The notes beneath the pieces are model-generated. The model was not told the DNA's origin and ran no database searches. It worked only from the letters and a program-made list of their open reading frames with translations. 64,000 nt of DNA, from contig CALRMX020000002.1 in the NCBI GenBank assembly GCA_943369355.1, positions 124,001-188,000 on the forward strand, given 5' to 3'. This DNA is from UBA7662 sp943369355. GTDB taxonomy: Bacteria; Bacteroidota; Bacteroidia; UBA7662. This document shows positions 16,334 to 23,812 of the stretch, piece by piece (positions within the stretch are counted from its first letter, which is position 1; each line of letters opens with the position of its first letter). A program made the translations under genes and the position numbers.

Positions 16334-18427
16334 ATGAAAAAACGACACCTCATCACCGCCGCGCTGCCCTATGCCAACGGTCCGGTGCACATTGGCCACC
16401 TGGCAGGCTGCTACCTGCCCGCCGACTTGTATGTGCGCTATCTCAAAGCCCGCGGCGATGACGTGCTTTTTATTTGTGGAACCGACGAGCATGGCGTGGC
16501 CATCACCTTGAAGGCTCGGAAAGAAGGAAAAACGCCACAGGAGGTGGTAGACCAATACTATACGCTCATTCGCGATAGTTTCGCCGAATTCGGCATCGAT
16601 TTCAGCCATTTTTCACGTACCTCCCGGGCTATACACCACGAAACAGCACAGGATTTCTTTTTGAAGCTGTACGACAAAGGCGACTTCACCGAAATAGAAA
16701 CCGAGCAGTTTTACGACAAAGAAGCCCAGCAATTTTTGGCCGACCGATACATCGTGGGCACCTGCCCGAATTGCAAAAACGACCGTGCCTACGGCGATCA
16801 ATGCGAAAACTGTGGCAGCTCACTCAGTCCCGACGAGCTCATCGAGCCCCGTTCGGCCTTGAGTGGCTCGGCACCCGTCAAGAAAAAAACGGTGAATTGG
16901 TTTTTGCCCATGGACAGGCTTGCTGAAGCCCCTGCTTTCAAAAGCTATCAGCAAAGAATTGAGGGTTGGAAGGTAAATGTAAAAGGCCAGTTCAACAGCT
17001 GGCTGCAGCAGGGACTACAGCCCCGCTCCATGACACGCGACCTCGACTGGGGCATACCTGTACCCCTCAACGCCGCTCAAGGGAAGGTGCTGTATGTGTG
17101 GTTTGATGCGCCCATCGGCTACATCTCTGCTACCAAAGAACACTTTGCCGAAAAAGGAGAACCCGACGGCTGGAAACGTTGGTGGCAAGACGAAAGCACT
17201 CGTTTGGTGCATTTTATTGGCAAAGACAATATCGTTTTCCATACGCTCATCTTCCCGATGATGCTACTCGAACATGGCGACTTTATCGTGCCCGAGCAAG
17301 TACCTGCCAACGAGTTCCTGAACCTCGAAGGCGAAAAACTATCCACCTCCCGCAACTGGGCCATTTGGCTGCACGAATACCTGCAGGAGTTCCCAGGCAA
17401 GCAAGACGAACTACGCTATACGCTCACGGCTATTGCGCCCGAAACCAAAGACAGCGACTTCACCTGGAAGGACTATCAACTGCGGGTAAATAGCGAGTTG
17501 GTGGCCATTTTCGGCAATTTTGTAAACAGGGTGATGGTGCTTGTACACAAATACTACGAAGGTGCTGTGCCCGACGGCAAGATCAAGCCCGACAGTGCCG
17601 CAAGGGCAGCGGTGCTCGATGCCATCCGCAGCCACCAGGAGGAGATGCTCACCCACCAAGCCGAATTGTTGCAGGCACTCAACGAATTCCGCTTCCGCGA
17701 CGCCCAAGCCTGGATGATGAACATTGCCCGCTCGGGCAATAAGTTCTTGGCCGAAACTGAACCTTGGAAGCTCATCAAAGAAGACGAAGAAGCCGTGGGT
17801 GCTGTGCTCAACCAAGCGGTTCAAGATTGCGCCTTGCTGGCCATTGCTTGCGAACCCTTTCTGCCGTTCACCTCAGGCAGGCTCATGAAACAGTTGCGCT
17901 GGGAGTCGGAATCGCAGCTGCGCCGGGCCTTCTGGAAAGACGGCATGTTGGTACAACCCATCGAAACCGGCCACAAACTCGGCAATCCTGAGCTACTTTT
18001 CCGCAATATAGAAGACGAACAAATGGACGCACAACGCGCCAAACTCACCAAAACACCCGAAATAGTGCAAAGCCCCGAAACCAACAGCAGCCCTTTAAAA
18101 GCAGAAATACAATACGACGATTTTGCGAAACTCGACCTCCGTGTGGGTACCATCGTCGCCGCCGAAAAGGTAGAGGGCGCCGACAAGCTATTAAAATTAA
18201 CTGTCGACTTAGGCTTTGAGCAGCGTACGGTTGTGAGCGGTATTGCGTTGCACTTTGCACCCGAAGCAGTGGTAGGTCAGCAAGTTACCTTATTGGCAAA
18301 CCTGGCACCACGCAAGCTACGCGGCATTGTGTCGCAAGGCATGATTCTCATGGCCGAAAATGCCGAAGGAAAATTGATTTTCCTGTCTCCAGCCGATCTC
18401 ACCAATCCAGGAGCGAGCATCTCCTAA
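16334..18427 (+). CDS. metG: Methionine--tRNA ligase
   Basis: Class I aminoacyl-tRNA synthetase. HIGH-type motif HIGH in GPVHIGHLAG, zinc-knuckle CPNCKNDRAYGDQCENC (two CxxC pairs), and the KLSTS loop (GEKLSTSRNW). The C-terminal about 110 residues are the tRNA-binding EMAP/OB-fold domain (LDLRVGTIVAAEKVEGADKL). Start: the ATG at 16334; a TTG three codons earlier lies inside the promoter box. Length 697 fits the two-domain class. Confidence 0.97.
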   Translation: MKKRHLITAALPYANGPVHIGHLAGCYLPADLYVRYLKARGDDVLFICGTDEHGVAITLKARKEGKTPQEVVDQYYTLIRDSFAEFGIDFSHFSRTSRAIHHETAQDFFLKLYDKGDFTEIETEQFYDKEAQQFLADRYIVGTCPNCKNDRAYGDQCENCGSSLSPDELIEPRSALSGSAPVKKKTVNWFLPMDRLAEAPAFKSYQQRIEGWKVNVKGQFNSWLQQGLQPRSMTRDLDWGIPVPLNAAQGKVLYVWFDAPIGYISATKEHFAEKGEPDGWKRWWQDESTRLVHFIGKDNIVFHTLIFPMMLLEHGDFIVPEQVPANEFLNLEGEKLSTSRNWAIWLHEYLQEFPGKQDELRYTLTAIAPETKDSDFTWKDYQLRVNSELVAIFGNFVNRVMVLVHKYYEGAVPDGKIKPDSAARAAVLDAIRSHQEEMLTHQAELLQALNEFRFRDAQAWMMNIARSGNKFLAETEPWKLIKEDEEAVGAVLNQAVQDCALLAIACEPFLPFTSGRLMKQLRWESESQLRRAFWKDGMLVQPIETGHKLGNPELLFRNIEDEQMDAQRAKLTKTPEIVQSPETNSSPLKAEIQYDDFAKLDLRVGTIVAAEKVEGADKLLKLTVDLGFEQRTVVSGIALHFAPEAVVGQQVTLLANLAPRKLRGIVSQGMILMAENAEGKLIFLSPADLTNPGASIS

Positions 18428-18599
18428 TAAGAACTACTTAAGCTATAACGCCGATGTGCACATGCGCTTGGCTGTGGCAATGAGCGTTTAATTTCTTGAC
18501 ACCTAAAGCTGCACTTTTATCCGTTTTGCACTTCACGACACCCTAAATGGGTACTTTGGAGCTAAAAACTGGTTCCGTTTTGCAAACCTTGGTTTGTGC
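18428..18599. other. Intergenic region before the esterase
   Basis: About 170 bp without gene or clear terminator. A TTTG (18579-18582) lies 17 nt before the -7 box and may be its -33 element. Confidence 0.4.
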
Positions 18600-18607
18600 T
18601 ATATTTG
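18600..18607 (+). promoter_or_regulatory. -7 promoter box of the esterase gene
   Basis: TATATTTG, a perfect match, 3 nt before the ATG at 18611, with TTTG at 18579-18582 as a possible -33 element. Confidence 0.55.
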
Positions 18608-18610
18608 TAC

Positions 18611-19804
18611 ATGCGCAATTTTCTCGTACTTGGTTTATTCCTACTCAGTGGCCCCATTTTCGGTCAAAGCCGTTATTTCAACGAAATATTCACCGCGGCC
18701 GACAGCACGACCAATGTCGTGTATGGGCAAAACCTCAGCTGGAATAACCAAAACACCACGCTGGCTTTAGATGTGTATCAACCTCAGGGTGATACGCTCG
18801 GCGTACGTCCGTTGATGGTGTTTGTGCACGGCGGTTCGTTTACTGGTGGCGTTCGCAATGATCCGTTCATGCGTGAGCTGTGCATCAGTTTTGCACGCCG
18901 CGGCTTCGTTACTGCTACCGTCAGCTACCGACTGGGTGTTGATTTGAATAATCTCACCACCCTCAACCAGGAATTTATGAAAGCCACCTTGCGCTCGATG
19001 CAAGACGTGAAGGCTGCCCTTCGGTTTTTCAGAAAAAGTGTAGCCGAAAATGGCAATCCGTACCGTATCGATACCAGCCGTATCCTACTTGGTGGTTATT
19101 CGGCAGGGGCCATCAGTAGCATCCACAGCCTTTTGCTCACCGATACCACCTTGGCCAGCCCGGTTTTGCGGCAGCTCATCAACCAACTCGGCGGATTAGA
19201 AGGCAATAGCGGCAACCCTGGCTACAGCAGCAGTGCCAAAGCCCTCTTTAGCCTTGCCGGGGCGGTGCTCGACACGGCATTGGTCACGGGCGGTGCGGTA
19301 CCATCGCTGCATATCCACGGCACGGCCGATCAAACCGTTCCTTACGGCCGAGGTTTTGCCTCCGCCAATGGCTTCCCAGTGATTGAAGTGTTTGGTAGCT
19401 CGCTGCTGCACGCCCGATTGCAAAATTCAGGAGCCATCAGTACGCTCAGCACGCTGCAGCAGGTGGGCCACGATTTGGTGACGAACCCCAATACACGCGA
19501 AGCCGTTAAATTTTCTTTGGCCTTGTTTGCCTACAGCTTCATGATCGATGCCCTCGCGGTAAACGAACAAAAACTAAGTGGCATTCGCCTATACCCCAAC
19601 CCTACCCGCGACGAGTTTACCTTGGAAGGTGCTCCCGAAGGCAGTACGCTTGAGCTGTATACTTTGCAAGGCAAGCTGGTTCATACACAAACGATAGGTT
19701 CGTACGAGCAACTCAACAGCCGTCTTTGGCCAGCAGGCATGTATGTAGTGCGTATTACGCACCAATCACGCAGTACGACACAACGGTTGGTGATTCGCCA
19801 ATAA
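18611..19804 (+). CDS. Secreted alpha/beta-hydrolase (esterase) with T9SS sorting domain
   Basis: Extracellular or surface esterase-like protein of 397 residues. Signal peptide (RNFLVLGLFLLSGPIFGQ). Hydrolase domain of the BD-FAE/carboxylesterase type: oxyanion HGGSF (73-77), nucleophile elbow GGYSAGA with S164, and a late DQTVPYG (Asp) and GHDL (His) for the triad. The last about 75 residues form a type A T9SS sorting domain (YPNPTRDEF start, MYVVRI near the end). The start at 18611 is preferred over 18596 because of the signal peptide and promoter. The substrate is unknown. Confidence 0.85.
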   Translation: MRNFLVLGLFLLSGPIFGQSRYFNEIFTAADSTTNVVYGQNLSWNNQNTTLALDVYQPQGDTLGVRPLMVFVHGGSFTGGVRNDPFMRELCISFARRGFVTATVSYRLGVDLNNLTTLNQEFMKATLRSMQDVKAALRFFRKSVAENGNPYRIDTSRILLGGYSAGAISSIHSLLLTDTTLASPVLRQLINQLGGLEGNSGNPGYSSSAKALFSLAGAVLDTALVTGGAVPSLHIHGTADQTVPYGRGFASANGFPVIEVFGSSLLHARLQNSGAISTLSTLQQVGHDLVTNPNTREAVKFSLALFAYSFMIDALAVNEQKLSGIRLYPNPTRDEFTLEGAPEGSTLELYTLQGKLVHTQTIGSYEQLNSRLWPAGMYVVRITHQSRSTTQRLVIRQ

Positions 19805-19885
19805 TGCCCTTAACAAATCCAGCTCCATCAGGGCCGACCATCGATTAAGCTGCAGCGACCACAAGCTATACTTTGACCCTCAAAG

Positions 19886-19918
19886 GCCGCGAGGAGGTGA
19901 ATAGCGCGGCTATTTTTT
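19886..19918 (+). terminator. Terminator after the esterase gene
   Basis: GCCGCG (19886-19891) pairs with CGCGGC (19905-19910), followed by TATTTTTT. Confidence 0.7.
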
Positions 19919-19953
19919 CCTTCTGCCTCAAAAGTCGTATTTTCGCAGCCCGC

Positions 19954-20028
19954 GGCCCTGTAGTTCAACGGATAGAATAGAAGTTTCCTAAACTTTAGAT
20001 ATGGGTTCGATTCCCGTCGGGGCTACCA
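19954..20028 (+). tRNA. tRNA-Arg (anticodon CCT)
   Basis: Full cloverleaf: 7-bp acceptor stem (GGCCCTG with CGGGGCT, two wobble pairs), D arm GTTC/GAAT, anticodon stem GAAGT/ACTTT with loop TTCCTAA (anticodon CCT, reads AGG), T arm ATGGG-TTCGATT-CCCGT. Discriminator A and an encoded CCA at 20026-20028. Followed 1 nt later by a terminator. Confidence 0.95.
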
Positions 20029-20029
20029 C

Positions 20030-20064
20030 AACCCTGTTAAACCTCCGTTTGACAGGGTTTTTTT
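20030..20064 (+). terminator. Terminator of the tRNA-Arg gene
   Basis: AACCCTGT (20030-20037) pairs with ACAGGGTT (20052-20059), followed by a T run. The rest up to 20229 holds nothing I can identify. Confidence 0.85.
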
Positions 20065-20229
20065 ATGTCGCATGCCGTTAAGCTTCTTTGGCGCCGGCTT
20101 CATGCTGAATGACCCTTCTGCTCAAAAACTGAACAGCTCTTGCTGAACATCTACCGCCTCTAGCGCTATTAACTCAAATCAATTGTATAAATTCCAATTC
20201 CGCAAAACACATACATACCGCAACCCGCT

Positions 20230-21138
20230 ATGTCGCATAAACACCATACACCCTACTACCCCTCGTTTTTAAGGCTTGTTTTAAGCTTGACGGCCCTAGG
20301 TCTGCTAGCAGGCTGCTCTTCTGTTTTTCATCTGTTACCATCTCGCAAAGTACATGCGATCAGCTTCGAAACAACTGCCACCGATCCCGAGCTCAAGTTC
20401 ATTTACCCCGACTCGGTGAATTCGCCCGAACTCGCCCAACTCAGGAGCAAATACCAACTCGATACACTCATGGCCGGCAAATCTTCTGCATTCGAAAAAC
20501 AACTTGCCTTGCTGGCTTGGACCAACAGTAGATGGGAGCACAGCGGCTCGAACATGCCCTCCGCATCGAATACCTTCACGATTTTAGAAGAAGCCCAACA
20601 AGGAAAAAAGTTTCGTTGTGTGGAATATGGCATTGTGCTCAAAAGTGTGCTTGCCGCCTACGGCTATCCAGCGAGAACGCTAGGTTTAAAAACTCGCGAC
20701 GTGGAGCGAACCCGCATTGGTGCCGGACATGTACTCACCGAAGTATGGTCAGAAACCTATCAAAAATGGTATTTGCTCGATGGTCAGTTCAACATCGTGG
20801 TGGTACAAAACGGAGTTCCGTTGAATGCGGTCGAAATTCAAAAGGCCATCCAGCAGCAGGAAACTATTTCTTTTGTTGATGGTCAAGGAGAAATCGATAA
20901 AAGTAGGCGCAAAAAATACCTGAAGTTTCTTCCGCATTATTTGTACTATTTCGATTATAAGTTTGACCAGCGCGATTTACCCTATGCGCAGTTGGTGAAA
21001 GTAAATGGGAAAGGCGTTCTCATGCTCGTGCCACAAGGTGCGGCAAAGCCCACTATTTTTCAGCGGAAACACCCCATGGACTATCTCCATCACACAAATT
21101 CTTTGGCCGATTTTTACAGGAAACCGAATTCGCTTTAG
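20230..21138 (+). CDS. Transglutaminase-like lipoprotein
   Basis: A 302-residue lipoprotein (LLAGC, Cys29) with a transglutaminase-like cysteine peptidase domain. The triad is visible: C130 in FRCVEYG, H167 in GAGHVLTEVW, D184 in WYLLDGQFN. The positions and spacing fit the superfamily, in which bacterial members are usually proteases or amidases rather than cross-linkers. The N-terminal part 60-110 precedes the core. Substrate unknown. It is followed by arr after 69 bp. Confidence 0.85.
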   Translation: MSHKHHTPYYPSFLRLVLSLTALGLLAGCSSVFHLLPSRKVHAISFETTATDPELKFIYPDSVNSPELAQLRSKYQLDTLMAGKSSAFEKQLALLAWTNSRWEHSGSNMPSASNTFTILEEAQQGKKFRCVEYGIVLKSVLAAYGYPARTLGLKTRDVERTRIGAGHVLTEVWSETYQKWYLLDGQFNIVVVQNGVPLNAVEIQKAIQQQETISFVDGQGEIDKSRRKKYLKFLPHYLYYFDYKFDQRDLPYAQLVKVNGKGVLMLVPQGAAKPTIFQRKHPMDYLHHTNSLADFYRKPNSL

Positions 21139-21207
21139 CCGTTTTCTGCGTTCTCCTAATCGCAGAAATATGTAAAAGCTAAAAACAACTCAGCCTACTC
21201 GCTCAAA

Positions 21208-21633
21208 ATGGAAAAGAATAACCAACTCGCCACGCCATTCGCTCAATCTTATTTCCATGGCACTACCGCCGAACTTAGCGTTGGCGATTTGCTGCAAATA
21301 GGATTTCCTACCAACTATGGGAATCAAACTTCACGTTATCTGTTCTTTACGGCAACACTCGATGCAGCCATTTGGGGTGCCGAATTGGCTAGCGGAAACG
21401 TGCCCGGTCGAATTTATGTGGTAGAACCAACGGGCGAGTTCGAAAACGATCCCGACCTAACCGACCAACGCTTTCCGGGCAATCCTACGCTGTCGTACCG
21501 AACAAAACACCCTTTGCGCGTATTGGGCGAAGTAGTGCATTGGCAGGGTCATCCGGCCGAACAAGTTAAATCCATGCAGGCTACCTTAGCTGAACTGCAT
21601 AAAAAAGGCGTAAAATCGCTGAACGAAGAGTAG
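21208..21633 (+). CDS. arr: Rifamycin ADP-ribosyltransferase (Arr)
   Basis: Inactivates rifamycins by transferring ADP-ribose from NAD+ to the ansa-chain hydroxyl. The 141-residue protein aligns over its whole length with the Arr family: FHGT with H17, LFFTATLDAAIWGAELA, GRIYVVEPTGEFENDPDLTD, and FPGNPTLSYR. The family pattern is nearly complete, so activity is likely, although a cellular role other than resistance is possible. There are no mobile-element genes beside it, and codon use looks like its neighbours, so it seems a resident gene. Confidence 0.92.
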   Translation: MEKNNQLATPFAQSYFHGTTAELSVGDLLQIGFPTNYGNQTSRYLFFTATLDAAIWGAELASGNVPGRIYVVEPTGEFENDPDLTDQRFPGNPTLSYRTKHPLRVLGEVVHWQGHPAEQVKSMQATLAELHKKGVKSLNEE

Positions 21634-21792
21634 ATGTGTGTTAACCAAAAAGTAAAATTGAATACTGCTCCGCTGCTTCAAAAAAAGCTGTTCAGCACAT
21701 TGCCGTTTGTTTTCATGCTTTTGGTCAACTATTTCTTTTGGTATTCTCAGGAGTCAATTAATAAATCACAACCTAAAAAATGGCCTTCCTAA
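21634..21792 (+). CDS. Small single-pass membrane ORF directly after arr
   Basis: A 52-codon frame whose ATG is the base after the arr stop codon (TAGATG). It encodes a basic N terminus, one hydrophobic segment (FSTLPFVFMLLVNYFFWY), and a polar tail ending KKWPS. Nothing similar comes to mind. The exact abutment with arr argues for co-translation; the small size leaves chance possible. Confidence 0.35.
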   Translation: MCVNQKVKLNTAPLLQKKLFSTLPFVFMLLVNYFFWYSQESINKSQPKKWPS

Positions 21793-21834
21793 TCAACTAG
21801 TATGTAACTTCAAATTGATTAATGTTTCTAACTT

Positions 21835-22506
21835 TTGTTTGAAAAAGTACTAAAATGCTTCTTTTGGGTGGCTTTGGTCAGTTTATTGGCCATTGGTTGT
21901 AAGAAAGACAATAGCTCCAGCCCTGTACCTCCGAGGAAGGAAATGTTTCATTTGCCTCAAGATGCTTACGACTTCTTCAACTATCAAGTAGGTGAACGTC
22001 GCGTGTACATTGACAGCCTCAGTGGAGAAAGGGATACACTAACATGTGTAGAGGTAGATCGGTACATTTTACGAAACATGTGGGGTGATACCTTTCTCTT
22101 TGACGAAGAAGCTTTTAAAATTAAATTTAGAAGCAGCAAAGATGGTCTCTTCTACACCTATAAATCCAAATTATTATTGTCTAATAACGGTAGAGAAGAT
22201 TTTATCATTGAAGAGGCGGTAATACCATGGGGCAATTCAATTTTAGCAACATTACCATTTAATGTTGGAAAACAAATGGAAGACATTCACAGCGGTGGAA
22301 CTGCCAAGGTTCAATCGTTCACTTCACAAATTACCATATCTGGTATTACTTTTCTAGATGTGTACCATCTTGCGAATAGTATTGTAAAAGGTAGAAATGG
22401 TGCAACTGTCGATTACTATTTTGCCCGAAATAAAGGGTTGGTGGCAATAAAGAACTATAAGACAAATAAATTTTGGGTACTACAAGAGGTTTTATCATTG
22501 TACTAA
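21835..22506 (+). CDS. Lipoprotein, unknown function
   Basis: A 223-residue predicted lipoprotein (VSLLAIGC, then KKDNSSS). No ATG is available; the frame starts at a TTG (21835), which gives a good signal peptide. The body is mostly beta-type sequence with no motif I recognise. AT-rich relative to neighbours, as are the bases before it. Confidence 0.7.
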   Translation: MFEKVLKCFFWVALVSLLAIGCKKDNSSSPVPPRKEMFHLPQDAYDFFNYQVGERRVYIDSLSGERDTLTCVEVDRYILRNMWGDTFLFDEEAFKIKFRSSKDGLFYTYKSKLLLSNNGREDFIIEEAVIPWGNSILATLPFNVGKQMEDIHSGGTAKVQSFTSQITISGITFLDVYHLANSIVKGRNGATVDYYFARNKGLVAIKNYKTNKFWVLQEVLSLY

Positions 22507-22702
22507 CAATCTATGTTACTGCAGTGGAGTAAACCGATTCGTTTACACAATCTTGAACACTTTATATTGAACTTCAAGGATTTAGTGTGTCAACGAAACA
22601 GGCTCAAAAAAGTCCAAATTCTCTTAGATCAGGTGCTAGGAGCAATCCGATTCAAACACCCGAGCCCCAGCTTTAACCCAGAGTAGGTGGGGGAAATAGC
22701 TC
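22507..22702. other. Intergenic region
   Basis: 196 bp between convergent genes. I see no gene, repeat or clear terminator. Confidence 0.4.
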
Positions 22703-23296
22703 CTAAAAATTATTGCCGAGGCTCACCGACCAACTGGGCAAGTTCAAACTCGAATAAAAGCTCTGTTGCCCGCGGAGGTAATAGCTCCTTCCAAAAATGA
22801 AAAAGCGAAACGTAGCCGTACCTACCAGATTCCACTGCCTCAAGCGCTCACCAGCAAAATTGCCCCCAAAATATTCGCCACCCAATCCAATAGCGCCGCC
22901 TACCTTCGACTCATTCAGTTTGGTAGCTTGGTGCCCGATACTGTATTCCAAAGTAATCGGCAATTGAATGAGCGAGTAGTTTCCAAAATTGGAGAACTGT
23001 AAGATAAATGCAGGCTGTGCGACTAAGCCAATACTCCTCACCTGTTCAGGCTCCCTGAGGTTGAGTCGGAAAATACCCGAAGGCATGGGCAAGTTAACCC
23101 GACCAAAATCGCTCGTTATCACATAAAAGGTGAAACCACCCCCCCACATGAACCTATTCGCCCAATCGATATCGCGTTGTACTGTTGCCAATCCACCACT
23201 TTTGGATTTACCGAGATAAGCATTAAAAGTGCTGTCTTGTGCCTGCAAAACAAAGGTGCATGCAAAAAAAAGAAGGGTTAAAATGCAGCTGCGCAT
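22703..23296 (-). CDS. Exported protein, likely outer-membrane beta barrel
   Basis: A 197-residue protein with a signal peptide (RSCILTLLFFACTFVLQAQ) when started at 23296; the open frame extends upstream but that part is not signal-like. The mature part alternates hydrophobic and polar residues, is rich in Gly, Phe and Tyr, and ends in a short C-terminal strand with final Phe (SVSLGNNF), typical of small outer-membrane barrels. Family not recognised. Divergent from the VOC-family gene. Confidence 0.7.
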   Translation of the reverse strand: MRSCILTLLFFACTFVLQAQDSTFNAYLGKSKSGGLATVQRDIDWANRFMWGGGFTFYVITSDFGRVNLPMPSGIFRLNLREPEQVRSIGLVAQPAFILQFSNFGNYSLIQLPITLEYSIGHQATKLNESKVGGAIGLGGEYFGGNFAGERLRQWNLVGTATFRFFIFGRSYYLRGQQSFYSSLNLPSWSVSLGNNF

Positions 23297-23399
23297 GGGT
23301 GAGAAACGGTCAAAAATAGACAAAATTACGCCCCGTTGCCGCTGGTTTGCCACAGGCAAAGGGAAAGCCTTATCTTTAGGGCAGGTATATGCTTCTTTT

Positions 23400-23783
23400 A
23401 TGAATTTCACGCAACTCAAGGAAATGCACATCCAGGTAAAAAACCTGCGAAAAACGCTATCGTTTTACCAGGATACACTCGGCTTCATGACGTTGAGCTA
23501 CCAAAAGGAGAAACACGCCATATTTAAAGTAGGACGTACTGTTTTGGTTGCTCACTTGGTGAAAGGCAACGAACAGGAAGGGCCTGCATCCGAATATCCG
23601 AACAGTCACTTGGTCCTCGAATCGTCGAAAGGTGAGTACGAAAGCAATAAAGAAGACCTTATTTACGATGAAATAGAAATACTCGAGGAAACCACACGTG
23701 AAAGTGGTCACCGGGCATTTTTTATCAACGACCCCGACGGCAATCTGGTTGAAATTACCGAATACGGTATTTGGGAAAACTGA
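23400..23783 (+). CDS. VOC-superfamily (glyoxalase/dioxygenase) protein
   Basis: A 127-residue single-domain VOC protein. Typical pattern: MHIQVKNLRKTLSFYQDTLGF near the start with the first metal His, and FFINDPDGNLVEITEY at the end with the final Glu. Start at 23400 chosen because it is the first Met before the domain; the longer frame from 23229 overlaps the divergent gene. Substrate not predictable. The stop is 29 bp before the dsbD start. Confidence 0.85.
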   Translation: MNFTQLKEMHIQVKNLRKTLSFYQDTLGFMTLSYQKEKHAIFKVGRTVLVAHLVKGNEQEGPASEYPNSHLVLESSKGEYESNKEDLIYDEIEILEETTRESGHRAFFINDPDGNLVEITEYGIWEN

Positions 23784-23812
23784 ACCAAACTGTCCCCCAC
23801 GCTCTTACTAGT

